A DNA stretch of 50,764 nt. It comes from Polynucleobacter sp. Lineage in GTDB: Bacteria > Pseudomonadota > Gammaproteobacteria > Burkholderiales > Burkholderiaceae. Positions within the stretch are counted from its first letter, which is position 1. Each line of letters starts with the position of its first letter. The notes under the pieces are model-generated. The model ran no database searches and was not told the origin of the DNA. It saw nothing but the letters and a program-made list of their open reading frames with translations. The stretch covers positions 1 to 50,764 of the forward strand of contig JAEMSI010000012.1 in NCBI GenBank assembly GCA_016462905.1, in the 5' to 3' direction. The position numbers and the translations under genes were made by a program. This document shows, one piece after another, positions 1-8,767 of the stretch.

Positions 1-53
1 GTGAAGGCGGCCGTACGGTTGGCGCTGGTGTGGTTGCGAAGATTTTGGCTTGA
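1..53 (+). CDS. tuf: Elongation factor Tu, C-terminal end only (partial)
   Basis: Reading from base 3, the last 16 codons give EGGRTVGAGVVAKILA followed by TGA at 51-53, which is the conserved end of domain 3 of EF-Tu. EF-Tu carries aminoacyl-tRNA to the ribosome as a GTP complex. The rest of the gene lies left of the window. Its position directly before rpsJ is the usual str-S10 arrangement of betaproteobacteria. Only the terminal residues are visible, so copy number (tufA or tufB) cannot be told. Confidence 0.9.
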   Translation, partial: EGGRTVGAGVVAKILA

Positions 54-80
54 ACGTTTTATTGTTTTGTAAAAACTTGG

Positions 81-103
81 GGATGTTTGTGCTGCAAACA
101 TCC
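81..103 (+). promoter_or_regulatory. Hairpin between tuf and rpsJ
   Basis: A perfect 9-bp inverted repeat, GGATGTTTG (81-89) and CAAACATCC (95-103), closes a 5-nt loop. No T-tract follows (the next bases are TCCGCTC), so it is not a classical intrinsic terminator. A second small hairpin, GCGG/CCGC around a CAGCA loop, follows at about 131-143. The structure could attenuate read-through from tuf, mark an RNA processing site, or be part of an S10 leader. The function is inferred. Confidence 0.55.
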
Positions 104-161
104 TCCGCTCTTTAGATGTATTGATTAACGCGGCAGCACCGCATTGCTCTTTGGAACTATT

Positions 162-473
162 ATGCAAAACCAAAAAATTAGAATTCGTTTAAAAGCATTT
201 GACTATCGTTTAATTGATCAGTCTGCTGCTGAGATTGTGGATACAGCGAAGCGGACCGGAGCAGTTGTTAAGGGTCCTGTGCCTTTGCCAACTCGGATTG
301 AGCGCTTTGATTTTTTACGTTCGCCCCATGTGAACAAAACATCGCGTGATCAGATGGAAATCCGTACACATTTGCGTTTAATGGATATTGTTGATCCAAC
401 CGAAAAAACGGTTGATGCTTTGATGAAGTTAGATTTACCTGCTGGGGTTGACGTCGAAATCAAGCTCCAGTAA
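162..473 (+). CDS. rpsJ: 30S ribosomal protein S10
   Basis: S10 sits in the head of the small subunit and, in other bacteria, also binds NusB in antitermination complexes. From ATG 162 the product is 103 residues, exactly the usual bacterial length, beginning [14 protein letters not shown] and containing the typical [20 protein letters not shown] and [12 protein letters not shown] segments. A TTG at 144 would add six residues, but the family start is the ATG at 162. It follows tuf, and a promoter separates it from rplC, so rpsJ may be partly uncoupled from the rest of the S10 cluster. Confidence 0.98.
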   Translation: MQNQKIRIRLKAFDYRLIDQSAAEIVDTAKRTGAVVKGPVPLPTRIERFDFLRSPHVNKTSRDQMEIRTHLRLMDIVDPTEKTVDALMKLDLPAGVDVEIKLQ

Positions 474-492
474 GGGTTTAAAACTGACTTGC

Positions 493-521
493 TTGTCAAA
501 AAGTCTTAGCTGAGATAGAAT
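493..521 (+). promoter_or_regulatory. Sigma-70 type promoter upstream of rplC
   Basis: TTGTCA at 493-498 and TAGAAT at 516-521 are separated by exactly 17 bp. The -10 element is followed by CATAGGCTT, almost the same string as at the rplN promoter. Transcription would begin near 528 and leave a leader of about 155 nt. That leader contains TTTGCCA (571-577) paired with TGGCAAA (588-594) and a CCGC/GCGG hairpin near 532-545. Promoter strength is judged by eye only. Confidence 0.7.
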
Positions 522-682
522 CATAGGCTTTCCGCGATTTGCGGGGTATTTGTAGCAGTTTTGTAGTCAGTTTGCCAAGCAATTTAATGGCAAATTTATA
601 ATGTAAGTGCTTGATTTATATAAATAAATTAGGTTTAAATTAATTTCTGCCGGCCAATCGTAGTCGGCGTTGGAGTAAGAAT

Positions 683-1351
683 ATGAGCTTAGGCTTGATC
701 GGCCGCAAGGTCGGCATGACTCGTCTTTTTACGGATGAAGGGGAATCTATTCCCGTCACCGTGATTGATGTTAGCGACAACCGGGTTGCTCAAATAAAAA
801 CCCAGGCTACTGATGGCTATGACGCTGTTCAGTTAGCGCATGGCGTCCGTCGTGCCAGTCGCGTTACCAAACCCATGGCAGGACATTTTGCTAAAGCCGC
901 AGTGATGGCTGGCAATGCTCTTAATGAATTCCAAATTGATTCGGCTAAAGTTGCTGAGTTAAAACCAGGTCAAGTGATTGGTGTCGATGCGTTTGAAGCG
1001 GGTCAGAAAGTTGACATTCAAGGCGTATCAATCGGTAAAGGTTACGCTGGAACGATTAAGCGTTATCACTTTGCTTCTGGTCGCGCCAGTCACGGTAATT
1101 CACGTTCGCATAACGTACCTGGATCAATCGGTATGGCTCAGGACCCAGGTCGTGTTTTCCCAGGAAAGCGAATGACGGGTCATTTAGGCGATGTCACTCG
1201 TACCGCACAAAATTTAGTTATTGCACGTATTGATGCTGAGCGAAGCCTCATCATGGTTAAGGGTGCAGTTCCTGGTGCGCGTGGCGGCAAAGTCATCGTT
1301 ACTCCTGCGGTAAAAGCATCCGCAGCGGTTAAACCTTCTGCGAAGAAATAA
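683..1351 (+). CDS. rplC: 50S ribosomal protein L3
   Basis: L3 is an early assembly protein of the large subunit, and its long loop reaches toward the peptidyl transferase centre. The 222-residue product begins [16 protein letters not shown] and carries the family signature [19 protein letters not shown], with [15 protein letters not shown] in the central extension. It is slightly longer than the 209 residues of E. coli because of an Ala/Lys-rich C-terminal tail. ATG 683 follows a GGAGTAAG ribosome binding site. It is the first gene behind the internal promoter at 493-521, and rplD follows 11 bp downstream. Confidence 0.98.
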   Translation: MSLGLIGRKVGMTRLFTDEGESIPVTVIDVSDNRVAQIKTQATDGYDAVQLAHGVRRASRVTKPMAGHFAKAAVMAGNALNEFQIDSAKVAELKPGQVIGVDAFEAGQKVDIQGVSIGKGYAGTIKRYHFASGRASHGNSRSHNVPGSIGMAQDPGRVFPGKRMTGHLGDVTRTAQNLVIARIDAERSLIMVKGAVPGARGGKVIVTPAVKASAAVKPSAKK

Positions 1352-1362
1352 GGAGAGCATCG

Positions 1363-1983
1363 ATGGAAATTAAGCTTCTCCAAGACAACGGACAACTCGG
1401 CGCAGGCATACAAGCCTCGCCAGAAGTGTTTGAACGCGAATACAACGAAGCCTTGGTACACCAAGTGGTTGTTGCTTATCAGGCTAACGCACGTAGCGGT
1501 AACCGCGCACAAAAAGACCGTGAACAGGTTAAACATACCACCAAGAAACCTTGGCGCCAAAAGGGTACGGGCCGTGCTCGTGCCGGTATGTCTTCTTCCC
1601 CGCTTTGGCGCGGAGGCGGCCGGATATTTCCGAACTCACCTGAAGAGAACTTTTCTCATAAAGTGAATAAGAAAATGTATCGCGCTGGTATGAAATCGAT
1701 CCTCTCGCAGTTGGCTCGCGAAGGAAGATTAAATGTGGTTGATCAATTTAATGTCGATACCCCTAAAACTAAATTGCTTGAGCAAAAAGTAAAAGCAATG
1801 GGCTTGGATTCAGTGTTGATTATTGTTGATCAAGTCAGCGAAAATTTATATTTAGCAGCCCGTAACCTACATAAAGTTTCTGTGGTTGAGCCACAACATG
1901 CCGATCCATTGTCTTTGGTTCAGTATCAGAAGGTGTTGGTTAGTAAAGCAGCCATTGCCAAAATGGAGGAGTTGCTCAAATGA
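1363..1983 (+). CDS. rplD: 50S ribosomal protein L4
   Basis: L4 binds 23S rRNA domain I and lines the exit tunnel; in E. coli it also represses its own S10 operon. The product is 206 residues. It has the conserved tunnel-loop region [19 protein letters not shown] and [21 protein letters not shown] at about residues 62-103. AGGAGAGC precedes the ATG. The stop overlaps the rplW start (ATGA), so the two are probably translationally coupled. Whether this L4 controls the leader at about 528-682 is an open question. Confidence 0.98.
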   Translation: MEIKLLQDNGQLGAGIQASPEVFEREYNEALVHQVVVAYQANARSGNRAQKDREQVKHTTKKPWRQKGTGRARAGMSSSPLWRGGGRIFPNSPEENFSHKVNKKMYRAGMKSILSQLAREGRLNVVDQFNVDTPKTKLLEQKVKAMGLDSVLIIVDQVSENLYLAARNLHKVSVVEPQHADPLSLVQYQKVLVSKAAIAKMEELLK

Positions 1984-2294
1984 CCCAAACTCGTAAAAAC
2001 GATCATCGTTTGATGCAGATTTTGCTTGGACCGGTAATTTCGGAAAAAGCAACCATGGTTGCAGAGAAAAACGAACAAGTGATTTTTCAAGTAGCACGTG
2101 ATGCCAATAAGGCCGATGTAAAGCAAGCAGTTGAGTTGCTTTTCAAAGTACAAGTTGATTCCGTGCAAATCGTCAACCAAAAAGGCAAAGCGAAACGCTT
2201 TGGCCGTTTCGAAGGACGCCGTGATCACACTAAGAAGGCCTATGTCAACTTGAAGCCAGGCCAAGAAATTAACTTTGAAGCGGAGGCAAATTAA
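1980..2294 (+). CDS. rplW: 50S ribosomal protein L23
   Basis: L23 sits at the tunnel exit and docks trigger factor and SRP. The 104-residue product has the family core [20 protein letters not shown] near residues 15-34 and [25 protein letters not shown] further on. Its ATG lies inside the stop region of rplD with a 4-base overlap, and the rplB start follows 2 bp after its stop. The length agrees with the family (about 100 residues). Confidence 0.98.
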   Translation: MTQTRKNDHRLMQILLGPVISEKATMVAEKNEQVIFQVARDANKADVKQAVELLFKVQVDSVQIVNQKGKAKRFGRFEGRRDHTKKAYVNLKPGQEINFEAEAN

Positions 2295-2296
2295 TT

Positions 2297-3127
2297 ATGC
2301 CGCTGATGAAAACTAAACCGACCTCACCCGGACGTCGTTCGATGGTGAAAGTGGTTAATCCCGATTTGCACAAAGGAAAACCTTTTGCAGCATTGGTAGA
2401 ACCACAGTTTCAAAAAGCAGGCCGCAATAACAATGGGCATATCACCACTCGTCATAAAGGCGGTGGTCATAAGCATCACTATCGTATGGTTGATTTCAAG
2501 CGCAACGATAAAGATGGTATTGCAGCCAAAGTAGAGCGCCTAGAATACGACCCAAACCGTAGCGCCAATATCGCATTACTTTTATTTGCTGATGGTGAGC
2601 GCCGTTACATTATTGCCACTAAAGGTATGACTGTTGGTCAAGCCATCATGAATGGCGCAGAAGCCCCAATCAAAGCGGGCAATAATTTGCCGATTCGTAA
2701 TATTCCAATTGGAAGCACAATCCATTGCGTAGAAATGTTGCCTGGAAAGGGCGCTCAAATCGCTCGTTCAGCAGGAAGCTCAGCAGTTTTATTAGCACGC
2801 GAAGGTGTTTATGGACAAGTTCGTTTGCGCTCGGGTGAGGTACGCCGCATTTTGATCGAATGCCGAGCCACGATTGGTGAAGTTGGCAATGAAGAGCATG
2901 GCTTACGTCAAATTGGTAAAGCGGGTGCAACGCGTTGGCGCGGTATTCGCCCCACCGTTCGAGGCGTGGCAATGAATCCAGTAGATCACCCCCATGGTGG
3001 CGGTGAAGGTAAAACCGGCGAAGGTCGCGTTCCAGTTTCTCCTTGGGGAACTCCAACGAAAGGCTATCGCACACGTCGCAATAAACGTACCACGACCATG
3101 ATTGTTCAGCGTCGTCAGAAGCGTTAA
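2297..3127 (+). CDS. rplB: 50S ribosomal protein L2
   Basis: L2 is a primary 23S rRNA binder needed for subunit association and peptidyl transferase activity. The 276-residue product contains [16 protein letters not shown] near the start, [18 protein letters not shown], and the near-invariant [15 protein letters not shown] containing the functionally important histidine. GGAGG lies about 10 bp before the ATG, inside the end of rplW. Length and all blocks are standard. Confidence 0.99.
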   Translation: MPLMKTKPTSPGRRSMVKVVNPDLHKGKPFAALVEPQFQKAGRNNNGHITTRHKGGGHKHHYRMVDFKRNDKDGIAAKVERLEYDPNRSANIALLLFADGERRYIIATKGMTVGQAIMNGAEAPIKAGNNLPIRNIPIGSTIHCVEMLPGKGAQIARSAGSSAVLLAREGVYGQVRLRSGEVRRILIECRATIGEVGNEEHGLRQIGKAGATRWRGIRPTVRGVAMNPVDHPHGGGEGKTGEGRVPVSPWGTPTKGYRTRRNKRTTTMIVQRRQKR

Positions 3128-3145
3128 TCGATAAGGAATTGATAC

Positions 3146-3424
3146 ATGACACGTTCAGCTAAAAAAGGCCCATTTTGCGACGCCAACCTAGTCAAAAAGG
3201 TTGAGTTAGCACAGGCCAATAAAGATAAGAAGCCCATTAAGACATGGTCACGTCGTTCGACCATTCTTCCTGACTTCATTGGTTTAACAATTGCAGTTCA
3301 TAACGGTCGCCAACATGTTCCGGTTTATGTTTCAGAAAACATGGTTGGTCATAAACTCGGTGAATTTGCTTTGACTCGGACATTTAAGGGTCACTCTGCC
3401 GACAAGAAAGTCGTGAAGAAGTAA
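3146..3424 (+). CDS. rpsS: 30S ribosomal protein S19
   Basis: S19 is a head protein of the small subunit next to S13, near the A-site tRNA. The 92-residue product equals the E. coli length and shows TRSAKKGPF at the start, [28 protein letters not shown] and [20 protein letters not shown] precedes the ATG. It lies between rplB and rplV in the universal order. Confidence 0.98.
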   Translation: MTRSAKKGPFCDANLVKKVELAQANKDKKPIKTWSRRSTILPDFIGLTIAVHNGRQHVPVYVSENMVGHKLGEFALTRTFKGHSADKKVVKK

Positions 3425-3434
3425 GGGGATGATG

Positions 3435-3764
3435 ATGGAAGTAAAAGCTATTCACCGCAGTGCACGTATCTCAGCTCAAAAAACGCGTTTGGTCGCTGAC
3501 CAAATTCGTGGTTTGCCGATTGCACGTGCCATGAACATTTTAAGTTTCAGCCCAAAAAAAGCTGCCTTCATTATGAAGAAAGTAGTTGAATCTGCGATTG
3601 CAAACGCAGAGCACAACAAAGGTGCTGATATTGATGAATTAAAAGTAGCCTCTGTCATTGTCGACAAAGCAACTTCATTAAAACGGTTTACTGCGCGCGC
3701 AAAAGGCCGTGGTAATAAGATTGAAAAACAAACTTGTCACATTAGCGTGACCCTAAGTAATTAA
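3435..3764 (+). CDS. rplV: 50S ribosomal protein L22
   Basis: L22 lines the exit tunnel with a long beta hairpin where macrolide resistance mutations occur in other bacteria. The gene opens with three consecutive in-frame ATG codons at 3429, 3432 and 3435. The AAGGGG ribosome binding site (3423-3428) is well spaced (6 nt) only for the third, giving [18 protein letters not shown] and 109 residues, close to the usual 110. [20 protein letters not shown] is present. Use of the first ATG would add two methionines. Confidence 0.97.
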   Translation: MEVKAIHRSARISAQKTRLVADQIRGLPIARAMNILSFSPKKAAFIMKKVVESAIANAEHNKGADIDELKVASVIVDKATSLKRFTARAKGRGNKIEKQTCHISVTLSN

Positions 3765-3784
3765 GCAAAGAATCAAGGAAAAAC

Positions 3785-4642
3785 ATGGGCCAAAAAATAA
3801 ATCCAACCGGTTTTCGCTTATCCGTAAGCCGTAACTGGACATCGCGTTGGTACGCTAATAGCAATGATTTTGCAAACATGCTCAAAGAAGATGTTGAGGT
3901 GCGTAATTATTTAAAGAAAAAACTAAAAAACGCATCCGTTAGCAAAGTAGTGATTGAGCGCCCTGCTAAAACAGCCCGCATTACTATTTATAGTTCACGC
4001 CCAGGTGTGGTGATTGGTAAAAAAGGCGAAGATATCGAAGTACTCCGTAAAGAATTACAAAAGCGCATGGGCGTTCCAGTACACGTCAATATTGAAGAGA
4101 TTCGTAAGCCTGAAGTAGATGCTCAGTTAATTGCCGATTCCATTACACAGCAGTTAGAAAAACGGATTATGTTCCGCCGCGCCATGAAGCGTGCCATGCA
4201 AAGTGCCATGCGCTTAGGTGCTCAGGGAATTAAGATTATGTCTTCTGGTCGCTTGAACGGCGCAGAAATTGCGCGCCGTGAATGGTATCGCGAAGGTCGC
4301 GTTCCACTTCATACTTTGAAGGCTGACATTGATTACGCTACTTCCGAGGCTGAAACAACCTACGGCATTATTGGTGTGAAGGTTTGGGTTTATAAAGGCG
4401 ATACCTTAGGTCGTGGTGCTGATATTCAAGTGACACCAGCTGCTACGCCAGTTGAGGCACAGCCTAATAACGATAAGAAAACAGCGCGTCGTGCACCCGC
4501 CAAAACAGCGCGTCGCATCGGTGCCGGTGGCGAGACTGCAAAAGCAGACCTCAAGCCAGAAGTCAAAGTTGACACTAAGCCCGCAGTAAAGCGTGTACGC
4601 AAAGCGGTGGCCAGCACCGATACTAAGAAAGCAGGAGAGTAA
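3785..4642 (+). CDS. rpsC: 30S ribosomal protein S3 with long basic C-terminal tail
   Basis: S3 lies at the mRNA entry channel and helps mRNA unwinding. Residues 1-215 are the standard S3: [12 protein letters not shown], the KH domain with [15 protein letters not shown] (about residues 72-86), and the C-terminal domain with [17 protein letters not shown]. After about residue 216 there is an extension of roughly 70 residues rich in Lys, Arg, Ala, Thr and Pro with no obvious fold. It includes a direct repeat encoding KTARR twice. The total is 285 residues against 233 in E. coli. The tail is probably disordered and could contact rRNA or mRNA; that is inference. Confidence 0.97.
   Translation: MGQKINPTGFRLSVSRNWTSRWYANSNDFANMLKEDVEVRNYLKKKLKNASVSKVVIERPAKTARITIYSSRPGVVIGKKGEDIEVLRKELQKRMGVPVHVNIEEIRKPEVDAQLIADSITQQLEKRIMFRRAMKRAMQSAMRLGAQGIKIMSSGRLNGAEIARREWYREGRVPLHTLKADIDYATSEAETTYGIIGVKVWVYKGDTLGRGADIQVTPAATPVEAQPNNDKKTARRAPAKTARRIGAGGETAKADLKPEVKVDTKPAVKRVRKAVASTDTKKAGE
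4478..4515 (+). repeat. Direct repeat inside the rpsC tail
   Basis: The 14-mer AAAACAGCGCGTCG occurs at 4478-4491 and again at 4502-4515, a period of 24 bp (8 codons), and encodes KTARR both times. The repeat keeps frame, as expected for a disordered tail that grows by in-frame duplication. Confidence 0.8.
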
Positions 4643-4644
4643 GC

Positions 4645-5061
4645 ATGCTGCAACCGAAACGTCGTAAATATCGTAAAGAGCAAAAAGGCCGAAATACCGG
4701 CGTCGCTACCCGCGGTAGTTCAGTATCCTTTGGTGATTTTGGTCTTAAAGCAGTTGGCCGCGGTCGTTTAACAGCTCGTCAAATAGAATCTGCTCGTCGT
4801 GCTATGACCCGTCATATTAAGCGCGGTGGCCGTATTTGGATTCGTATTTTCCCAGATAAGCCAATTTCACAAAAGCCAGCCGAAGTTCGTATGGGTAACG
4901 GCAAAGGCAACCCAGAGTACTACGTCGCTGAAATTCAACCCGGTAAAGTTTTGTATGAAATGGATGGAGTGGATGAAACCTTGGCGCGCGAGGCTTTTCG
5001 CTTAGCCGCATCAAAGTTACCCATTCAAACCACTTTTGTGATTCGCCAAATTGGCGCTTAA
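4645..5061 (+). CDS. rplP: 50S ribosomal protein L16
   Basis: L16 helps form the A-site side of the large subunit. The 138-residue product has [55 protein letters not shown] and [19 protein letters not shown], all family signatures. It starts 2 bp after the rpsC stop, with AGGAGAGT overlapping the rpsC end as ribosome binding site, so coupling with rpsC is likely. Confidence 0.98.
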   Translation: MLQPKRRKYRKEQKGRNTGVATRGSSVSFGDFGLKAVGRGRLTARQIESARRAMTRHIKRGGRIWIRIFPDKPISQKPAEVRMGNGKGNPEYYVAEIQPGKVLYEMDGVDETLAREAFRLAASKLPIQTTFVIRQIGA

Positions 5062-5088
5062 TCACTATTGAATGCGGAAATAAATAAG

Positions 5089-5283
5089 ATGAAAACGAAA
5101 GAACTCCACGCCAAAGACGTGACAGCCCTAAATCAGGAATTGTCCGAACTTTTAAAGACCAGCTTTAAGTTGCGTATGCAAAAGGGCACTCAACAACTCC
5201 AAAACACCAGTCAATTGGGACAAGTAAAGCGTGATATTGCACGCGTTAAAACTGTCATCAATCAAAAGACTGTTCAGAAATAA
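5089..5283 (+). CDS. rpmC: 50S ribosomal protein L29
   Basis: L29 is a small two-helix protein near the tunnel exit. From ATG 5089 the product is 64 residues, [20 protein letters not shown] onward, ending in [16 protein letters not shown], the usual L29 pattern and length (E. coli 63). A TTG at 5068 would add seven residues that do not belong to the family, so the internal ATG is preferred. GGAAAT about 10 bp upstream is the only weak ribosome binding site. Confidence 0.95.
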   Translation: MKTKELHAKDVTALNQELSELLKTSFKLRMQKGTQQLQNTSQLGQVKRDIARVKTVINQKTVQK

Positions 5284-5295
5284 TCGGGAAGCGAT

Positions 5296-5565
5296 ATGAC
5301 AGAAATCTCTAAATCTTTAAAACGCACCTTGGTTGGTCGTGTCGTCAGCGACAAAATGAATAAGACCGTAACGGTCGTGGTAGAGCGTCAAGTAAAGCAT
5401 GCACTTTATGGCAAATACGTTAGCCAATCTAAAAAGTACCATGCTCATGACGAATCAAATCAGTTTAAGACAGGCGATACCGTTGAAATTTCAGAATCTA
5501 GGCCAATTTCAAGAACGAAGGCCTGGGTTGTTACGCGTTTAGTTGAGGCGGCAAGAGGTTTATAG
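5296..5565 (+). CDS. rpsQ: 30S ribosomal protein S17
   Basis: S17 is an OB-fold protein that binds the 5' domain of 16S rRNA. The 89-residue product shows [19 protein letters not shown], the [16 protein letters not shown] segment and the [18 protein letters not shown] signature. GGGAAGCG precedes the ATG. It is the last gene of the S10 segment; a 240-bp gap with a promoter follows. Confidence 0.98.
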   Translation: MTEISKSLKRTLVGRVVSDKMNKTVTVVVERQVKHALYGKYVSQSKKYHAHDESNQFKTGDTVEISESRPISRTKAWVVTRLVEAARGL

Positions 5566-5604
5566 AAATTGATTTAGGTAATTTAGCGATTGGACCAAGA
5601 CCCA

Positions 5605-5634
5605 TTGCCAAGTTAGCTAAAAAAGAGGTAGAAT
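5605..5634 (+). promoter_or_regulatory. Sigma-70 type promoter upstream of rplN (spc segment)
   Basis: TTGCCA at 5605-5610 and TAGAAT at 5629-5634 are spaced 18 bp. The -10 is followed by CATGGGCTT, matching CATAGGCTT at the rplC promoter. Its position before rplN corresponds to the spc promoter known from E. coli. The predicted start near 5641 leaves a leader of about 165 nt. Confidence 0.65.
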
Positions 5635-5640
5635 CATGGG

Positions 5641-5805
5641 CTTACATCAATTTCCCTAAATTAGTCGGAAATAGATGAAAAAGTAGTACGAAGTTACGTT
5701 TTGTTAGTAAGTAATTACTTAATCCGGACCTATAGCCACATTGGCTAAAAGTCCATTGACGGAACCAAGACTGACGCCTTAGGCGGTCAAGTTGGTAATT
5801 GGAAA
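5641..5805 (+). promoter_or_regulatory. Structured leader of rplN
   Basis: This untranslated stretch holds three palindromic elements. A 14-bp perfect palindrome, TAAGTAATTACTTA, lies at 5708-5721. A nested hairpin follows, with GGAC (5726-5729) pairing GTCC (5751-5754) outside TAGCC (5733-5737) pairing GGCTA (5743-5747). A bulged GACGCC/GGCGGTC hairpin lies at 5773-5788. I see no credible ORF. Autogenous control by a ribosomal protein is possible but not shown. Confidence 0.45.
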
Positions 5806-6174
5806 ATGATTCAAACTGAAAGCAGGTTACAAGTCGCCGATAACACTGGCGCGAGTGAAGTTTTGTGCATTAAGGTATTGGGCGGATCAAAGCGTCGTTA
5901 CGCCAATATCGGTGATGTCATCAAAGTCAGCGTAAAAGCTGCAGCTCCTCGTGGCCGAGTCAAAAAAGGTGATATCTATAACGCAGTGGTAGTTCGTACC
6001 GCTAAGGGCGTTCGCCGCCCAGATGGCTCGTTAATCAAATTTGATGAAAATGCAGCTGTTTTGTTAAATGCCAAATTAGAACCCATTGGCACACGTATCT
6101 TCGGACCCGTCACCCGTGAATTGCGCACAGAGCGATTTATGAAGATTGTTTCCCTCGCGCCCGAAGTTATTTAA
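5806..6174 (+). CDS. rplN: 50S ribosomal protein L14
   Basis: L14 sits at the subunit interface and contacts L19 and 16S helix 14. The 122-residue product starts [16 protein letters not shown] and has the signature [18 protein letters not shown] and [15 protein letters not shown]. The ribosome binding site is a poor GGAAA close to the ATG. The long leader before it suggests its initiation is controlled. First gene of the spc segment. Confidence 0.98.
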   Translation: MIQTESRLQVADNTGASEVLCIKVLGGSKRRYANIGDVIKVSVKAAAPRGRVKKGDIYNAVVVRTAKGVRRPDGSLIKFDENAAVLLNAKLEPIGTRIFGPVTRELRTERFMKIVSLAPEVI

Positions 6175-6208
6175 AGCGCTCATTTAAAACGGTTATTAAG
6201 AGGTAGCT

Positions 6209-6517
6209 ATGAAAAAAATTCGTAAGGGCGATAACGTCATCGTTATCACAGGCCGCGATAAAGGCAAGACCGGTACCGTCACTGGTTTTGATGAGAGCAA
6301 AGTGATTGTTGAAGGCGTCAATATTTATAAAAAAAATGTGAAGCCTAATCCAAACGAAGGAATTACTGGCGGCATGATTGATAAGACCATGCCTCTGCCA
6401 ATATCGAATATTGCCTTGGTTGATGCCAACGGTAAAGCTTCGCGCGTAGGCATTAAAGAAGTTGATGGCAAGAAAGTGCGTTTTTTAAAAACCACTGGCG
6501 CCACATTAAGCGCATAA
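6209..6517 (+). CDS. rplX: 50S ribosomal protein L24
   Basis: L24 is an assembly initiator of the large subunit. The 102-residue product has the KOW motif [20 protein letters not shown] at the N-terminus and [22 protein letters not shown] next. AGAGGTAGC precedes the ATG. Length and order are as expected; a 34-bp gap separates it from rplN. Confidence 0.98.
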   Translation: MKKIRKGDNVIVITGRDKGKTGTVTGFDESKVIVEGVNIYKKNVKPNPNEGITGGMIDKTMPLPISNIALVDANGKASRVGIKEVDGKKVRFLKTTGATLSA

Positions 6518-6533
6518 GGGTTGGGGAGAAAAT

Positions 6534-7076
6534 ATGAGCACCCGTTTACAAGAGCATTACAAAAATACTGTCGTAGCTGGTTTGATGGGCCAATTTGGGT
6601 ACAAATCGGTTATGGAAGTGCCGCGCATCACCAAGATAACCTTGAATATGGGCTTAGGCGAAGCCGTCAATGACAAGAAAGTAATTGAGCATGCGGTTGG
6701 TGATTTAACTAAAGTGGCCGGTCAAAAACCGGTGATTACTAAGGCGCGCAAAGCGATTGCGGGTTTCAAAATTCGTCAAGGTTATCCGATCGGCGCAATG
6801 GTTACTCTCCGTGGTGCTCGTATGTATGAGTTCCTCGATCGTTTTATTACCGTTTCTTTACCTCGCGTGCGCGATTTTCGTGGCATTTCGGGAAAAGCAT
6901 TTGATGGCCGCGGCAATTACAACATTGGCGTTAAAGAGCAAATTATTTTCCCTGAGATTGAGTACGACAAGATCGATGCATTGCGTGGTCTAAATATCAG
7001 CATTACAACTACCGCCAAAACAGATGCAGAAGCAAAAGCATTGTTAGCGGCCTTTAAATTTCCTTTCCGTAACTAA
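6534..7076 (+). CDS. rplE: 50S ribosomal protein L5
   Basis: L5 binds 5S rRNA and contacts the P-site tRNA and S13. The 180-residue product has [20 protein letters not shown] at about residues 26-45, [19 protein letters not shown] and [25 protein letters not shown] precedes the ATG. It matches the family length (179 in E. coli). Confidence 0.98.
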   Translation: MSTRLQEHYKNTVVAGLMGQFGYKSVMEVPRITKITLNMGLGEAVNDKKVIEHAVGDLTKVAGQKPVITKARKAIAGFKIRQGYPIGAMVTLRGARMYEFLDRFITVSLPRVRDFRGISGKAFDGRGNYNIGVKEQIIFPEIEYDKIDALRGLNISITTTAKTDAEAKALLAAFKFPFRN

Positions 7077-7085
7077 GAGGTTAAC

Positions 7086-7391
7086 GTGGCAAAAATGTCC
7101 CTGATCGAGCGCGAAAAGAAGCGCGCAAAAACGGTTGCAAAGTATGCGCAAAAGCGCGCCGAGTTAAAGGCAATTATTGCCGACACCTCTAGAAGTGATG
7201 AAGAGCGTTATGAGGCCCGTTTGAAATTACAAGCCTTGCCTAGAAATGCAAGTCCAAGCCGTCAACGTAATCGTTGTTCCTTAACAGGACGCCCACGTGG
7301 AACTTACCGTAAGTTTGGTTTGGCCCGTGGAAAGATTCGTGACATCGCGTTCCGTGGCGAAATCCCCGGTTTAACCAAGGCTAGCTGGTAA
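7086..7391 (+). CDS. rpsN: 30S ribosomal protein S14, zinc-free form
   Basis: S14 is a small-subunit head protein. The product is 101 residues with the conserved end [20 protein letters not shown]. It is the long form without CxxC zinc motifs. The start is GTG at 7086, supported by AAGAGG five bases upstream and by the family N-terminus [13 protein letters not shown]. Confidence 0.97.
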   Translation: MAKMSLIEREKKRAKTVAKYAQKRAELKAIIADTSRSDEERYEARLKLQALPRNASPSRQRNRCSLTGRPRGTYRKFGLARGKIRDIAFRGEIPGLTKASW

Positions 7392-7417
7392 GCAGCGAAA
7401 GAATTTAGGAGAACTCC

Positions 7418-7813
7418 ATGAGCATTAGCGATCCAATCGCCGACATGTTGACCAGAATCCGCAACGCACAAGCGGTGCAGAAATTGGTTGTTAATATGCC
7501 GTCATCCAAATTAAAAGTGGCTATCGCCAAAGTCCTTCAAGATGAGGGCTATATCGATGGTTTTGAAATCACTGGTGAAACAGCTAAGCCGGTATTAAAG
7601 ATTGATCTTAAATACTATGCGGGGCGCCCTGTGATTGAGCGTATTGAGCGGGTTTCGACGCCCAGTTTGCGCGTTTATAAAGGACGTCATGACATTCCGG
7701 AAGTAATGAACGGTTTGGGTGTGGCAATTATTTCAACCCCTAAAGGTTTGATGACTGATCGTAAAGCTCGCGCCTCTGGCGTGGGTGGCGAAGTTATCTG
7801 CTACGTGGCTTAA
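7418..7813 (+). CDS. rpsH: 30S ribosomal protein S8
   Basis: S8 binds the central domain of 16S rRNA, and in E. coli it represses the spc operon by binding mRNA at rplE. The 131-residue product begins [18 protein letters not shown] and ends with the signature [27 protein letters not shown] precedes the ATG. The rplF ribosome binding site follows its stop immediately. Confidence 0.98.
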   Translation: MSISDPIADMLTRIRNAQAVQKLVVNMPSSKLKVAIAKVLQDEGYIDGFEITGETAKPVLKIDLKYYAGRPVIERIERVSTPSLRVYKGRHDIPEVMNGLGVAIISTPKGLMTDRKARASGVGGEVICYVA

Positions 7814-7823
7814 GGAGAAAAAT

Positions 7824-8357
7824 ATGTCCCGCGTAGGTAAATCTCCCATTACGATTCCAAAAGGTGCCGAGGTCAGCATTGCGAATGCATTGGTCACTGT
7901 AAAAGGCCCCCTTGGAACCCTGACTCACAATATGCATCCTAGTATTGGTCTTGAACAAAAAGACGGTGTTTTAACGGTTGCAATTAAAAATGACAGCACC
8001 GAAACGAATGCCCTGTCGGGAACCACACGTGCCCTAATTAATAATATGGTGAATGGCGTAACCAAAGGCTTTGAACGCAAGTTAAGTTTGGTTGGCGTTG
8101 GTTATCGCGCACAAGCACAAGGCAATTCATTGAAATTGCAATTGGGTTTTTCGCATGAAATTAATTATCCATTGCCAGAGGGAGTTAAAGCAGAAACTCC
8201 GTCGCAAACCGAGATCATTATTAAAGGCGCCAATAAGCAGCAAGTTGGTCAGGTTGCCGCTGAAGTACGTGCTTATCGTTCGCCAGAGCCTTATAAGGGT
8301 AAAGGGGTTCGTTACGTTGACGAAGTGGTCATCATTAAAGAAACCAAGAAGAAATAA
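7824..8357 (+). CDS. rplF: 50S ribosomal protein L6
   Basis: L6 lies near the sarcin-ricin loop where translational GTPases bind. From ATG 7824 the product is 177 residues, identical to the E. coli length, starting [17 protein letters not shown] and containing [11 protein letters not shown] and [22 protein letters not shown] just upstream is a strong ribosome binding site. An in-frame start at 7785 inside rpsH is rejected. Two repeated alpha-beta domains fit the family. Confidence 0.98.
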   Translation: MSRVGKSPITIPKGAEVSIANALVTVKGPLGTLTHNMHPSIGLEQKDGVLTVAIKNDSTETNALSGTTRALINNMVNGVTKGFERKLSLVGVGYRAQAQGNSLKLQLGFSHEINYPLPEGVKAETPSQTEIIIKGANKQQVGQVAAEVRAYRSPEPYKGKGVRYVDEVVIIKETKKK

Positions 8358-8395
8358 TTAAAGCTTAATTGAACAAAGAATAAGCGAGAGCGAAT

Positions 8396-8749
8396 ATGAG
8401 CAAAAACGAATCCAGACAAAGACGCGCACGACAAACGCGCATCAAGATTGCTGAGTTAAATGCAAACCGCTTAACGGTTGTGCGCAGCAATATGCATATC
8501 TCGGCCCAGGTTTATAGCCCATGCGGTACTCAAGTGCTCGCAGCGGCTTCGACCATGGAAAAAGAGTTGCGTGCCGCTGTAAAAAATGGTGGTAACAGCG
8601 CTGCCGCACAAGAAATTGGCAAGTTGATTGCTGAGCGCGCAAAGAAAGTGGGCGTCGAGACGGTTGCGTTTGATCGTGGCGGTCATCGTTATCACGGACG
8701 TATTAAAGCGTTAGCAGATGCCGCGCGCGAAGCCGGCCTGAAGTTCTAA
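8396..8749 (+). CDS. rplR: 50S ribosomal protein L18
   Basis: L18 bridges 5S and 23S rRNA in the central protuberance. The 117-residue product has an Arg-rich start ([14 protein letters not shown]), [17 protein letters not shown], and the conserved end [29 protein letters not shown] precedes the ATG. Length and order are standard. Confidence 0.97.
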   Translation: MSKNESRQRRARQTRIKIAELNANRLTVVRSNMHISAQVYSPCGTQVLAAASTMEKELRAAVKNGGNSAAAQEIGKLIAERAKKVGVETVAFDRGGHRYHGRIKALADAAREAGLKF

Positions 8750-8767
8750 TTGGTTTAGGAAAAAATT

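Noticed and set aside
1180..1560. 126-codon minus-strand frame across rplC-rplD
   Set aside because: Antisense shadow of two certain ribosomal genes.
2670..3152. 160-codon minus-strand frame opposite rplB
   Set aside because: Antisense to the conserved L2 sequence; no independent support.
5708..5721. 14-bp palindrome as a stand-alone operator
   Set aside because: It lies downstream of the predicted transcription start inside an AT-rich leader; it is listed only as part of the leader.
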